This document shows positions 1-8,379 of a stretch of DNA of 64,000 nucleotides, one piece after another (within the stretch, counting starts at the first letter, position 1; every line of letters begins with the position of its first letter). The notes beneath the pieces were generated by a model. It was not told the origin of the DNA. It saw only the letters and a program-made list of their open reading frames with translations, and made no database searches. Both the position numbers and the translations under genes were made by a program. The stretch covers positions 62,001 to 126,000 of the forward strand of contig NZ_BPKY01000002.1 of NCBI RefSeq assembly GCF_019656055.1. Reading direction: 5' to 3'. This stretch comes from Leuconostoc miyukkimchii. Lineage in GTDB: Bacteria > Bacillota > Bacilli > Lactobacillales > Lactobacillaceae.

Positions 1-149
1 GGACCGAGAAAAACTCCAGCAATAATGTTCATGACACTTGACATTGGTGCCATGCCCTCTATTCTAAAAATCGGGGATAAGACAACATCTAGAGCAATCA
101 TAATTGTAACAATCATGATTTTTTGCAACTTTACATTTTCATTCATCAT
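1..149 (-). CDS. thiW: ThiW, thiamine-precursor ECF transporter S component (5' end only)
   Basis: Only the first 49 codons lie in the window; the gene runs off the left edge. The product begins MMNENVKLQK and continues into a hydrophobic segment with LSPIFRIEGMAPM, which matches the conserved N-terminus of ThiW. ThiW is a membrane substrate-binding subunit of an energy-coupling-factor transporter, predicted to import a thiamine precursor (probably the thiazole). The start at 149 (or 146, two ATGs in tandem) is chosen because AAAGGA lies just upstream. The gene follows a TPP riboswitch and its terminator, so repression by thiamine pyrophosphate is expected. Confidence 0.8.
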   Translation of the reverse strand, partial: MMNENVKLQKIMIVTIMIALDVVLSPIFRIEGMAPMSSVMNIIAGVFLG

Positions 150-433
150 TTTTTTCCTTTTAAACGAACATATCCGACCACTACTTTTAAATCATTTGCT
201 TGTGTTCATGCCCTAACCTATGAACTTTTTGTTCAATATTTTTTCCATCAGCCCTTTAACAACTTAAACCAATGGATTGAAGTATCTTCTAAAGCTCCCC
301 CCTTTTCAATTGTACAAACGTCATAGCTAATGCCATTCGTTTGAAAAAATTTATCTGAATAATGCCATCAAATTACTACTAAATATCGTGCCAAAGTTTC
401 AACAATACATTACTTTGTATTTATAATTGTGCA

Positions 434-476
434 CAAAAAAGCCGTAAACCTCAAAAGAATTCAGCGGTTTACAGCG
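434..476 (-). terminator. Intrinsic terminator, expression platform of the thiW TPP riboswitch
   Basis: Read on the minus strand, TGTAAACC pairs with GGTTTAC across a 15-nt loop, followed by GGCTTTTTTG. It lies just downstream of the TPP aptamer and about 285 nt before thiW, as expected for premature termination when TPP is bound. Confidence 0.75.
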
Positions 477-490
477 CACAAAACGACTTA

Positions 491-567
491 AACTTATCTT
501 CCTTCGCAGATATTAACCTGACAGGTTCAATGGGTGTATTCTCAACCTTTCGGTACCCCAGATAAAA
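491..567 (-). promoter_or_regulatory. TPP riboswitch (THI box) upstream of thiW
   Basis: The minus strand carries the conserved THI elements in order: CTGGGGTACC, GGTTGAGAATACACCC, TTGAACCTGTCAGGTTAAT and CTGCGAAGGAAG. The flanking TTATCT and AGATAA can close P1. The CTGAGA box is slightly degenerate (TTGAGA). It is followed by a terminator and thiW. Confidence 0.9.
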
Positions 568-584
568 TATTTTAATATAACAAC

Positions 585-613
585 ACTATATCGCATTGCC
601 ATCCACATTGCAA
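585..613 (-). promoter_or_regulatory. Promoter of the thiW riboswitch transcript
   Basis: On the minus strand, TTGCAA (613-608) and TATAGT (590-585) are separated by 17 bp. Transcription would begin about 10 nt before the TPP aptamer. Confidence 0.7.
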
Positions 614-662
614 TAGCAGCTTTATTAAGAGCTATCAAAAATCTTAGTTCACGAGACGTGGA

Positions 663-1070
663 CTATATTGGCATATAAAAAGCAACAAGTTTTCCTTGAT
701 CAGCAGAAATAAACCCGTTTTTTTCATAGAACTTTCTTACATTGGCTTCTTCATCAGTCAATAATACTTTTTGTCTCACATGCTTATATTTATTTAATAC
801 TTTCATCATCAAATTTGTGCCAACTTTTGTATTTTGATAATCGGGATGAACCAGTATATCTTGAATATATATGATTGTGCAACCATCGCCAACAACACGA
901 ACTAGCCCAATCAATTGATTATTATTCCAAGCAGTTAATATTGCAAGCGAATTATTAATGGCTTTTTCCAAAATTTCCATATTATTTGTGTAAGCAAACC
1001 ACTCAACACTAGAATATAGATTTTTTAAATCATCACGAGATATTTTTTTACTTTCTGTATAACGAATCAT
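663..1070 (-). CDS. GNAT-family N-acetyltransferase
   Basis: A 135-residue single-domain GNAT protein that would transfer an acetyl group from acetyl-CoA to an unidentified amine. The segment HPDYQNTKVGTNLM is the acetyl-CoA pyrophosphate-binding motif A, and the late VRKFYEKNGF is the usual motif B tyrosine strand. The ATG at 1070 is used because AGGAG lies 9 nt upstream; a GTG at 1073 is also possible. It follows crtM by 86 bp on the same strand with no visible terminator, so read-through from the carotenoid genes is possible. Substrate unknown. Confidence 0.8.
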   Translation of the reverse strand: MIRYTESKKISRDDLKNLYSSVEWFAYTNNMEILEKAINNSLAILTAWNNNQLIGLVRVVGDGCTIIYIQDILVHPDYQNTKVGTNLMMKVLNKYKHVRQKVLLTDEEANVRKFYEKNGFISADQGKLVAFYMPI

Positions 1071-1156
1071 CACACAATACTCCTATAATAGATTTTTATT
1101 TGATTTATCTAAATAAAGTCTTGTAATAAAGTAACATTTGTAAAAACCTCCAACCA

Positions 1157-2032
1157 TTAATAACTTTTCAATAATATTTTCCCCAGTATGACTAATTTTT
1201 CAATACGGGTCACATACATACGCGTGGTTATATTTTCAAAATCGTGTTTAATCAATTTAACCAATATTTTCTTGTAAACTTCAATTGACAATTCTAATGC
1301 TACCCTACTTTTTCTATCACTAATATGAGTCATAATATTTTGACTTTCTTCGTAATTTTTCAATGATTTGTTAGACAGTATTTTGAAAATACCTTTCAAA
1401 TTATCGCTTGTAGGATAGTCCAAAAGTTCTTTGTGACTCACACCATATTTGTACAAAAGTCGTTCGGGTATAAAATAACGTCCCTCTAGAGCATCTTCAT
1501 GGACATCTCGTAAGATATTAGTTAATTGCAAGGCAATACCTACTTCGATAACTTTTTGTTTGATTGCATCAATTGAATTTGGTGATAAAATACTATAAAT
1601 CATGCATCCCACTGTACCTGCAACTTGGTAACAATAAGTCTCAAGCTGCGTCATCGTAGTGATGTTTTCACCATTTAAATCATGTTGCTGCCCTACAATC
1701 ATGTCTTCCAAAAATTTATTGTCAATCGAAAATGTTTGGAAGATATATGCTACTTTTTCACTAATATTTGATTGGTGATTAATTATGATACTATTTTTTT
1801 GAGAAGCCTTTTCCCAATTTAAAACAAGTTCATTAAATTTACTATGATTACTAGTATCTGCTGCATCGTCAAGTTGTCTCAAAAAATCATATATCACAAA
1901 AATACTATAGGCTTGATAACTCGGTAATTTTGAAAAAGCAAAGTAAAAAGAAGAAGATTGTTCTTTAATTATTTGTTTACTTATACAAAAATATTTTAAA
2001 ACTGGTTCTATTGCTATTTGTTCAAGGGCCAT
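1157..2032 (-). CDS. crtM: Dehydrosqualene (4,4'-diapophytoene) synthase CrtM
   Basis: A 291-residue enzyme expected to condense two farnesyl diphosphates head to head into 4,4'-diapophytoene, the first step of C30 carotenoid synthesis. Both Asp-rich Mg2+/diphosphate motifs are present: DDAAD at residues 55-59 and DVHED at 176-180 within LTNILRDVHED. The ATG abuts the crtN stop codon (TAAATG), so the two genes are translationally coupled. A plant- or actinobacterial-type C40 phytoene synthase is less likely because the partner is CrtN and no GGPP synthase is nearby. Confidence 0.92.
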   Translation of the reverse strand: MALEQIAIEPVLKYFCISKQIIKEQSSSFYFAFSKLPSYQAYSIFVIYDFLRQLDDAADTSNHSKFNELVLNWEKASQKNSIIINHQSNISEKVAYIFQTFSIDNKFLEDMIVGQQHDLNGENITTMTQLETYCYQVAGTVGCMIYSILSPNSIDAIKQKVIEVGIALQLTNILRDVHEDALEGRYFIPERLLYKYGVSHKELLDYPTSDNLKGIFKILSNKSLKNYEESQNIMTHISDRKSRVALELSIEVYKKILVKLIKHDFENITTRMYVTRIEKLVILGKILLKSY

Positions 2033-3517
2033 TTATAGGTCCCTCATAACTTCCTTAGCAGTTAATTCACCACTTGTAACAACAATAGGAACACCGGCAC
2101 CAGGATGAACACTGGCACCTGCAAAATACAAATTGTCAATCTTTGAATGTTTATTATGCGGCCTAAAATAATTACTTTGTTTTAATGTTGGCTTCAATCC
2201 GAACGCTGCCCCATACGCGCTATTATATTTATTTTTGAAAGTATCTGGCGTATGAATACTTTGGTATACAATATGTTCATTGAGTCCCACCAATCCCAAC
2301 TCTTTTTCAACCTTCTTAATAATTTTTTCAGAAAAATTTGTCACTACTTCTGTTGACCAATTTTCATTTTCTTTTAAATTAGCTACAGGTACTAAAACAT
2401 AAAGTGCAGACTGATCTTGTGGCGCAAAAGTATCGTCAATGGCACTAGGATTATACACATAAAATGATGGATCTTCTGGTAAGACACCGGTATCAATATC
2501 TTCGACATTTTTTTCAAAATTATTTGCCATTTTAATTGTATGCAAATTCAGTTCAGCATATTTTGTATCTACACCGAGGTACAATAAGAAACAAGACATT
2601 GAATAATCCATGCTTTGCACTTTTTTTTCAGAGTACTTACCTTTCTTTGTATCTGAAATATCTAATAAATCAGTCATGGTATAAGGAAAGTCTGAATTTG
2701 CAATAACAGCATCAGATTTTTCAAGATTTCCATTAATCAAAAGGCCATTAACATGTTTATTCTGTGGCACAACAATCTTAGTAACTTCAGAATTGTAAAT
2801 CACTTCCCCACCAAGCTCTAAGAAACGTTTTTCTAATGCTTTAGCATATTCAAACATACCACCTTTAATAAACCAAACACCATATACCAACTCAATCATA
2901 GGGATAATATTATATATTGACGGACCACTAAATGGAGAAATTCCAATATATAAGGTTTGAAAAGATAGTAAATATTGTAAATTAGTGTTTGAAACATTTT
3001 TTTGAATTGCTTCAAAAGAGGACGAGAATGTCTTTAACTTATAAGCATGCCACAAGGTTTTGAAATTAAAGAAATCTTTGGGACCTCTAAAACTTTTGTA
3101 AATAAAATTGTCTTTTGCATTGATATATTTGCCATATATATCTGTCAAATACTTTAAAAACCCTAACATTTCGGATTCATCATATGCCTCAAACTCGCGA
3201 GCGAGATCTGTCAAATCTGATGATAAGGCAACTTTCCCTTCGCCAGTAATGACATCCATAAAAGGATTAACTCTTTCCAAACTAAAATAATCTTCATAGT
3301 TAACCCCGCTGTCTGTAAACGGCTTTTTATAAACATCCGGCATCATAACAATTGTCGGTCCAGTGTCAAATTTAAATCCTTTTTCCTGGATAATGTCCAT
3401 TTTGCCACCAGGGTGACTATTTTTCTCGAATATTTTTACATTATATCCGTTATTTTGCAAATAGATTGCTGAAGTGAGGCCACCAATACCAGCACCAATT
3501 ATTGAAATTGTCTTCAT
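2033..3517 (-). CDS. crtN: Dehydrosqualene desaturase CrtN
   Basis: A 494-residue FAD-dependent desaturase that would convert colourless 4,4'-diapophytoene to yellow 4,4'-diaponeurosporene. The N-terminus is a Rossmann dinucleotide fold, GAGIGG at residues 8-13, followed by FEKNSHPGGK. The C-terminus carries the carotenoid desaturase signature YFAGASVHPGAGVP. It is first in a two-gene operon with crtM. The crtOPQ genes that extend the pathway to staphyloxanthin are absent here, so a yellow diapo-carotenoid is the predicted end product from this locus. Confidence 0.93.
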   Translation of the reverse strand: MKTISIIGAGIGGLTSAIYLQNNGYNVKIFEKNSHPGGKMDIIQEKGFKFDTGPTIVMMPDVYKKPFTDSGVNYEDYFSLERVNPFMDVITGEGKVALSSDLTDLAREFEAYDESEMLGFLKYLTDIYGKYINAKDNFIYKSFRGPKDFFNFKTLWHAYKLKTFSSSFEAIQKNVSNTNLQYLLSFQTLYIGISPFSGPSIYNIIPMIELVYGVWFIKGGMFEYAKALEKRFLELGGEVIYNSEVTKIVVPQNKHVNGLLINGNLEKSDAVIANSDFPYTMTDLLDISDTKKGKYSEKKVQSMDYSMSCFLLYLGVDTKYAELNLHTIKMANNFEKNVEDIDTGVLPEDPSFYVYNPSAIDDTFAPQDQSALYVLVPVANLKENENWSTEVVTNFSEKIIKKVEKELGLVGLNEHIVYQSIHTPDTFKNKYNSAYGAAFGLKPTLKQSNYFRPHNKHSKIDNLYFAGASVHPGAGVPIVVTSGELTAKEVMRDL

Positions 3518-3767
3518 TATTTATAACCTCTTTCTTCCTGCATTCCATTTTATCTTATTTTACATAAATTATCTTTGTATATTCTTGATTTGATAGAAAA
3601 ATTATTTAAAAAATAATAATTAATTTGTATAAGCATGCAGCCCATTAAAATCAACTTCTATTCAGCTCGCCATCTAATGAAAATTAGTAATTTTTTTCAG
3701 TTCAGAACTACATTTTTAAAATCTAATAACGTGAATAATGTCAGTAATTTTTTATTTTATATAAAAT

Positions 3768-3797
3768 AAAAAAAGCTCAAATTTTTTGAACTTTTAC
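3768..3797 (-). terminator. Terminator downstream of tenA
   Basis: On the minus strand, GTTCAAA pairs with TTTGAGC and is followed by a run of seven T. The rest of the 369-bp gap between tenA and crtN (3518-3886) is AT-rich; it must hold the crtN promoter, but no clear -35/-10 pair was picked out. Confidence 0.65.
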
Positions 3798-3886
3798 TAA
3801 GGTATTTATTGACTTATAAAATTAATAATAGTCGCCTAAATTTCCCCTTAAATCGATCTTTTATTCATTATTTATAAATCAACCTG

Positions 3887-4555
3887 TTACGACAACAACC
3901 ATTTTTCCTCCTGATAAGACATTTCCCAAAAAAGTACTTCATATCGTAATGAATTTTTGAAAATATTTGTTAAGTGTATTCGCTGACTAGCTGTTTGTTG
4001 TGCTGTGAGGCTATCAAACTGCTGAATTAACCACCTAGTCAGATTATTAAATTCTGGTGAACTATACATCGCAATCCACTCACCGTAAAGCGCATGTTTA
4101 GCACCAGGTGATTGGGTCAAACTCTTACCAATTTCAGCATAGCCCCACATACATGGTAATAGTACTGCTAAAAGCTCTGATTGTCCGCCAGTTTGAGCAA
4201 CTGACAATAAATAATTTGTATAGGCTAAAGTTGTGGGCGCTGGTTGTGATGATGCCAAGGTCATCTCACTAATATTAAACTGAGCAGCATATTTACGGTG
4301 TAATGCCATTTCATCGGTTAGAGTGGCATGCAGGAGCGATGAAAAGTGTGCCATAGTTGCTAAATCCGTACTTTTGAGGGCACCAATGGCAAATACTTTG
4401 GCATAATCAATCAGATAAACATAATCTTGTATCATATAATATTTAAACTTCTCTATTGGCAAAGTACCAGATCCAATTTCTTTCACAAATGGATGGTTGA
4501 GATTAGCTTGCCAAATGTTGTCAATCTCTATCAAAATTTCTTGACTGAATCCCAT
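3887..4555 (-). CDS. tenA: TenA, aminopyrimidine aminohydrolase (thiaminase II)
   Basis: A 222-residue all-helical TenA protein. It hydrolyses 4-amino-5-aminomethyl-2-methylpyrimidine (from degraded thiamine) to the pyrimidine alcohol HMP, and can cleave thiamine. Conserved features are the early IQDYVYL (active-site Asp), the nucleophile Cys in LLPCMWGYAEIG and the late Glu in FWEMSY. It lies 2 bp after the upstream deacylase gene, with GGGAG overlapping the end of that gene. The pair forms a base-salvage operon under a TPP riboswitch. Confidence 0.92.
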   Translation of the reverse strand: MGFSQEILIEIDNIWQANLNHPFVKEIGSGTLPIEKFKYYMIQDYVYLIDYAKVFAIGALKSTDLATMAHFSSLLHATLTDEMALHRKYAAQFNISEMTLASSQPAPTTLAYTNYLLSVAQTGGQSELLAVLLPCMWGYAEIGKSLTQSPGAKHALYGEWIAMYSSPEFNNLTRWLIQQFDSLTAQQTASQRIHLTNIFKNSLRYEVLFWEMSYQEEKWLLS

Positions 4556-4557
4556 AT

Positions 4558-5823
4558 TTACTCCCTTCTAGTGTGTGTCCATGTCACAATAAAACGCGCT
4601 AAAGATTGACTATATTTCACTAAACGTTCAATTGAAATACTTTCATCAACTGCATGCGCATTATCCAAATCACCCGGACCATATATGGCAGCTGGAATGC
4701 GGGCATCACCAAACCAACCACCATCAGTAACACTTGTTGAAAAAGAAGTCTTAGTTTTAGTGCCAAATGTAGCTTGATGTGCATCTAATAATGTTTGGAT
4801 AGCGAGATGATTATCATCTATCTCTAATGCTGGGAAAATTTCACCTCGATCTTCAATCATAGAATTTCCTCCCCACCTAAAGGTGGGTAAATGATCCTTT
4901 AACCACGGATCTGCCTGTGCTAAGCGAGTCACAAACAACTCGATTTCTTCTGTGACAGATTGATAGGTTTCATTGGGATAAAAGTGGACCGTTACCCATA
5001 AGCGTGCTTCATCTGCAACGAATGCTGCATGTCGACCACCTTCAATAACTGCTGGATTAATCGTATTTGTGCCAGCAGGAAATCCTGGATATATTTTGTT
5101 TATTGCCCAATCACGTTCCAATTCTTGCAATCCGATAATTATTTTCGCCATTTTTTCAATTGCACTTGCAGCTCTTAAGCCACCACCGGCATGAATCATT
5201 TGACGACGTAGCCCATCATGATAAGTCTTATCACTTTTAATTGTTATCCAACCTGTAATAACACCACCTTGGCCTTGAACTTCTAAATCACTTGAATCTG
5301 TTACAAGTGCAAAATCAGCTGTATAACCATGCTCAATGGTTGATCTTGTCCCAGCTTCACCCACTTCCTCACCAATAACTGATTCAAATAATATTTTCCC
5401 TGGTAAAATGATATTCTGATCATTCAAAATCTTGAGGGCAAATAATGCTGCTGCTAGTCCACCTTTCATATCTGAGACACCACGACCAATTAATCGCTTA
5501 TCGCAAATATTGGTTTCAAAAGGTGAAAAGGTCCATTTTTCATCAGGATTTAACGATGCGACATCCATATGCCCGTTAATAATTAAGCTTTGATATGACG
5601 CATCACCTGATTTAGTGCCAACCACGATATCGTCATTATCATATAATGCCCATTGATCAATGTTAAATCCCAAAGGTCGTAGATAATCAGCAACAAAAGT
5701 TTGAGCTTTGTGTGTATTTCGTGCTGGTGGTGCCGTTGTATCAAAAGCGACTAAGCGTTTAACTAAGTCGATTAGTTCATCCTGCTGTGACTCAATTTGT
5801 TGAACAATTTTTGTTAAATCCAT
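4558..5823 (-). CDS. ylmB: M20-family deacylase, YlmB-like formylaminopyrimidine deformylase
   Basis: A 421-residue metallo-amidohydrolase of the ArgE/DapE/ACY1 (M20) family. Metal and catalytic motifs are visible: NGHMDVAS, DMKGG and GEEVGEAG. Placement with tenA behind a TPP riboswitch points to the YlmB role: removal of the formyl group from N-formyl-4-amino-5-aminomethyl-2-methylpyrimidine before TenA deaminates it. Sequence alone cannot separate this from acetylornithine deacetylase or succinyl-diaminopimelate desuccinylase; the assignment rests on context. Confidence 0.82.
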   Translation of the reverse strand: MDLTKIVQQIESQQDELIDLVKRLVAFDTTAPPARNTHKAQTFVADYLRPLGFNIDQWALYDNDDIVVGTKSGDASYQSLIINGHMDVASLNPDEKWTFSPFETNICDKRLIGRGVSDMKGGLAAALFALKILNDQNIILPGKILFESVIGEEVGEAGTRSTIEHGYTADFALVTDSSDLEVQGQGGVITGWITIKSDKTYHDGLRRQMIHAGGGLRAASAIEKMAKIIIGLQELERDWAINKIYPGFPAGTNTINPAVIEGGRHAAFVADEARLWVTVHFYPNETYQSVTEEIELFVTRLAQADPWLKDHLPTFRWGGNSMIEDRGEIFPALEIDDNHLAIQTLLDAHQATFGTKTKTSFSTSVTDGGWFGDARIPAAIYGPGDLDNAHAVDESISIERLVKYSQSLARFIVTWTHTRRE

Positions 5824-5834
5824 TTTTCCTCCAA

Positions 5835-5868
5835 TAAAAAAACACCTTTGCCAACAGACAAAAGTGCT
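5835..5868 (-). terminator. Terminator of the ylmB-tenA TPP riboswitch
   Basis: On the minus strand, CACTTTTG pairs with CAAAGGTG around an 8-nt loop, then seven T. The preceding TGCTTAA...TTAAGCA arms may form the competing antiterminator. It ends just before the ylmB ribosome binding site. Confidence 0.75.
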
Positions 5869-5921
5869 TAAAAATTGATTTAAGCATGTGTTGCTAACAG
5901 AAAAATCCTGTTACATCACAA

Positions 5922-5995
5922 TTCACTTTCCTCCGCTGGTATTATCCATCTCAGGTTCAAAGGGTTCTTCTCAGCCATTTGGCGCCCCTAGTGTA
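5922..5995 (-). promoter_or_regulatory. TPP riboswitch upstream of ylmB-tenA
   Basis: The minus strand shows GGGGCGCC, GGCTGAGAAG, ACCCTTTGAACCTGA and ACCAGCGGAGGAAAGTG, the conserved THI-box segments in correct order, followed by the terminator and ylmB. Confidence 0.95.
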
Positions 5996-6013
5996 TTCTT
6001 TAATTATCAACTG

Positions 6014-6042
6014 ATTGTAACTTATTTTCACATACTTGTCAA
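6014..6042 (-). promoter_or_regulatory. Promoter of ylmB-tenA
   Basis: TTGACA (6042-6037) and TACAAT (6019-6014) on the minus strand with a 17-bp spacer, about 20 bp upstream of the TPP aptamer. Confidence 0.8.
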
Positions 6043-6194
6043 AATATCTTAATAGTTTACCTTCTTAATCACCTAATTTTCTAGTTTTAGCTGCCGTTTA
6101 GTCGGTATTTTTGTTTTTTACTTGCGCAAATACTTTTTGTAAAAATATTTATGTTAATATGAAAACAACTCATAAGAATGGAGAATTGAACAGT

Positions 6195-6587
6195 ATGTCA
6201 TCATTTAATACTTGGAATGAGCTATATGAAAAATCAATAGATGTGGGAACAGAAAATAAAGTATCTGAGTCTTTTTACACTGGTAGTGTGGGCGCCGCTA
6301 TTTTGTCTGATACCGATAATATTTATAGCGGTGTTTCAATTGATACCGCTTGTTCGATTGGATTTTGCGCTGAAAGAAACGCAATTGGCACAATGGTAAC
6401 CAACGGAGACAAAAAAATAACCAAAATGGTTGCTACCAAGAATGGTAAAGTAATTATGCCTTGTGGTGTCTGTCGAGAGTTTATGATGCAATTAGGACAT
6501 GATAGCAAAAACATTGAAATTTTAGCAAGCTTGGAACCTTTGAGCACAGTTTTACTAAAAGATTTGCTGCCTAATTATTGGGCATGA
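6195..6587 (+). CDS. Cytidine deaminase-like zinc enzyme
   Basis: A 130-residue member of the cytidine deaminase superfamily. Zinc ligands and the catalytic Glu are visible: CAE at residues 58-60 and PCGVC with Cys90 and Cys93. The start at 6195 is chosen because GGAG lies about 12 nt upstream and homology begins there; an in-frame ATG at 6111 would add 28 residues unlike the family. It may be a true cytidine deaminase or a blasticidin-S-deaminase-like variant. It lies divergent to the thiamine salvage operon but carries no riboswitch, so no thiamine link is claimed. Confidence 0.78.
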   Translation: MSSFNTWNELYEKSIDVGTENKVSESFYTGSVGAAILSDTDNIYSGVSIDTACSIGFCAERNAIGTMVTNGDKKITKMVATKNGKVIMPCGVCREFMMQLGHDSKNIEILASLEPLSTVLLKDLLPNYWA

Positions 6588-6597
6588 TGATAAAAAT

Positions 6598-6756
6598 TCA
6601 TTTCGTTACAACATAAACTATCAATCCAATGATCACTAAAGTAATTAAGGCAATAATTTCCTTCACACCAATTAAAGCAAGGCCACGTTCTGGGTGATTT
6701 GTCACTTCATTTAGCGTATTATCTAAATGAGTACGTCCAAAATCATCTTTTTTCAT
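6598..6756 (-). CDS. Small single-span membrane protein (52 aa)
   Basis: A short ORF starting MKKDDFGRTHLDN and ending in one hydrophobic helix (about residues 30-50) with C-terminal TK. GGAAG lies a few bases before the ATG. The C-terminus abuts the convergent deaminase gene. No family recognised; the clear ribosome binding site and amphipathic-then-hydrophobic layout support it as real. Confidence 0.6.
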   Translation of the reverse strand: MKKDDFGRTHLDNTLNEVTNHPERGLALIGVKEIIALITLVIIGLIVYVVTK

Positions 6757-6837
6757 ACACAACTTCCTTTTTACGTTTTTTTTAAATAATTTATTCGGTT
6801 ATATCATAATTAAATTTAAAACACAAAGGAAGACAAA

Positions 6838-6963
6838 ATGATCCCAATTAACCTGTTTAAAGAAGATAAAGTAATACCATATAATGCCTTTGGTGTACAA
6901 TTTGATGAACTTTTGAGTTTAGTTCCAACTTGCCAGCGTCACGCCATTTCAACAATTAAATAA
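6838..6963 (+). CDS. Small hypothetical protein (41 aa)
   Basis: A 41-residue ORF beginning MIPINLFKED with AAAGGAAG 6-7 nt before the ATG. The last bases overlap the end of the convergent membrane-protein gene. It has no membrane segment and one Cys. No family recognised; it could be a fragment of a longer lost gene. Confidence 0.4.
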   Translation: MIPINLFKEDKVIPYNAFGVQFDELLSLVPTCQRHAISTIK

Positions 6964-7270
6964 AAATTACTAGTGTAATCAAAATTATTGTTATGAACAA
7001 TCTGACAATATGATGCTTGATATGAAAAGACTTGTTTTGAAAGCCATTCAAAATAGCAGTTAATTGAAAAATGATTAGCCCAATAATTGCTACTATTTTG
7101 AATGACGCTATATCAGCAAAATTAGAAAACAAAATAGCTAGTCCCGTCAATAAATTTAATAGATTACCCCAACGTCCTTTGGATTTTAGTTCCGCTACTG
7201 ATGCAACTATCATTAGTAATGCATACAACGAGATAATTATCTTTACGATGACAATAAAAATCATTTCCAC
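6956..7270 (-). CDS. Small membrane protein of unknown function
   Basis: A 104-residue protein with three to four predicted membrane helices (about residues 4-24, 37-50, 56-72 and 86-104) and a short polar loop LKSKGRWGN. The family is not recognised. A purine-rich GAGAAGAGA precedes the ATG. It stands alone, convergent with the 41-residue ORF. Confidence 0.6.
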   Translation of the reverse strand: MEMIFIVIVKIIISLYALLMIVASVAELKSKGRWGNLLNLLTGLAILFSNFADIASFKIVAIIGLIIFQLTAILNGFQNKSFHIKHHIVRLFITIILITLVIFI

Positions 7271-7417
7271 AGTCTCTTCTCTTTTTAATTTAAAAATAAG
7301 TTAATTTTATCATATTTTTATTAATAAAATGATTTATAAACTATTAAATATCATTTGCAGTTGCTAGAATTGTAAACACTTTAAAACAATATTCGAGCTA
7401 TCAATAAACAAATCCCA

Positions 7418-7930
7418 CTATGAATTTGTCAATTTTTTCTTTGCTATAAAAGTTTTATAAATGCCGCCAAAGAATAATCCAACTGTGAATCCAGAAATTA
7501 TGCCATAAAAAATATTGAAGTTCGTTTGGATATAAAGTGTTGGATGGATCGCTAAAATAACATTCAGACTATATTTTACTAGAAAATTAGTTAGCATAAT
7601 AACCAAGGGTAGAATGCTACCCGCTTGAATTAATTGTCCTTTCTTAACATAAAAGGATCGTTGCATATAAAGTAAATAACTAAATAGAAAACCCAGAATC
7701 AACGCAAACAAGTAAAAACTCAATAACTTATTTGGAAAAGCAAACTTATTTACCACTGTATCTAGACCCCAGATAACAAAAACAAGAGGCATTATGATTG
7801 ACCTTTTTATATTAGTCGGACTATCATTTAGTAATGCTAATCCTCGTTTAACTATTATTACCAGAACGACCCATACCCAGAAAGGCGTGTTATGAATGAT
7901 TTCGCAAATGAATTTTAGACTATTAACCAT
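7418..7930 (-). CDS. Membrane protein, DUF6622-like
   Basis: A 170-residue protein with five to six predicted helices. The N-terminal IIHNTPFWVWVVLVIIVKRG resembles the start of DUF6622-type membrane proteins, whose function is unknown. The ATG at 7930 is used; an upstream GTG at 7945 would add five residues. The long hairpin at 8091-8169 lies about 160 bp upstream and could act as a leader attenuator of this gene as well as terminator of the preceding one. Confidence 0.6.
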   Translation of the reverse strand: MVNSLKFICEIIHNTPFWVWVVLVIIVKRGLALLNDSPTNIKRSIIMPLVFVIWGLDTVVNKFAFPNKLLSFYLFALILGFLFSYLLYMQRSFYVKKGQLIQAGSILPLVIMLTNFLVKYSLNVILAIHPTLYIQTNFNIFYGIISGFTVGLFFGGIYKTFIAKKKLTNS

Positions 7931-8090
7931 GCTTGATAATTCCACTCTTTACTCAAATTTAGTTGTATGAAATGATATTCCTACACAATAAGCAATCCAG
8001 TTCAATGAATTTTTATATAATAAATATCTTTCAACACTCAATATCATACTAAAAAAGTTACTGCTGAAATTTTAATTGAAATAAGCGGTT

Positions 8091-8169
8091 AAAAAAAAAG
8101 ATAACCGGTCAATACGCAAGTATAAGTGGTTGCTACTCGCATTTACACGTTGACCTTTCGGGATATCTT
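8091..8169 (-). terminator. Large multi-segment terminator hairpin
   Basis: On the minus strand three helices stack: AAGATA..CC with GGTTATCTT, GGTCAA with TTGACC, and ATGCGAGTA with TACTTGCGT, ending in nine T. It is much longer than other terminators here. It lies 210 bp past the stop of the DUF915 gene. The rest of the 449-bp gap (7931-8379) is AT-rich with nothing further recognised. Confidence 0.65.
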
Positions 8170-8379
8170 AATGAACATAATAACATTATAACTTCATCCT
8201 CAAAACTGTTCACAAATATTTTAAGTGTGTATTTATCATACCTCGTTCACTGTTTAGCATTTATAAACTCAATTAAATGTTTTCTAAATAAACTATAGTT
8301 CAATAGAACGCATTTAATTATTTAGTATGTATATTATAACCATTGATTAATAGAAATTAGTCGCTAGTCTGAGACACTA

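Noticed and set aside
6014-6195. Cytidine deaminase as part of the thiamine salvage unit
   Set aside because: It is divergent, has no riboswitch of its own, and its motifs fit ordinary cytidine deaminases; proximity alone is weak evidence.
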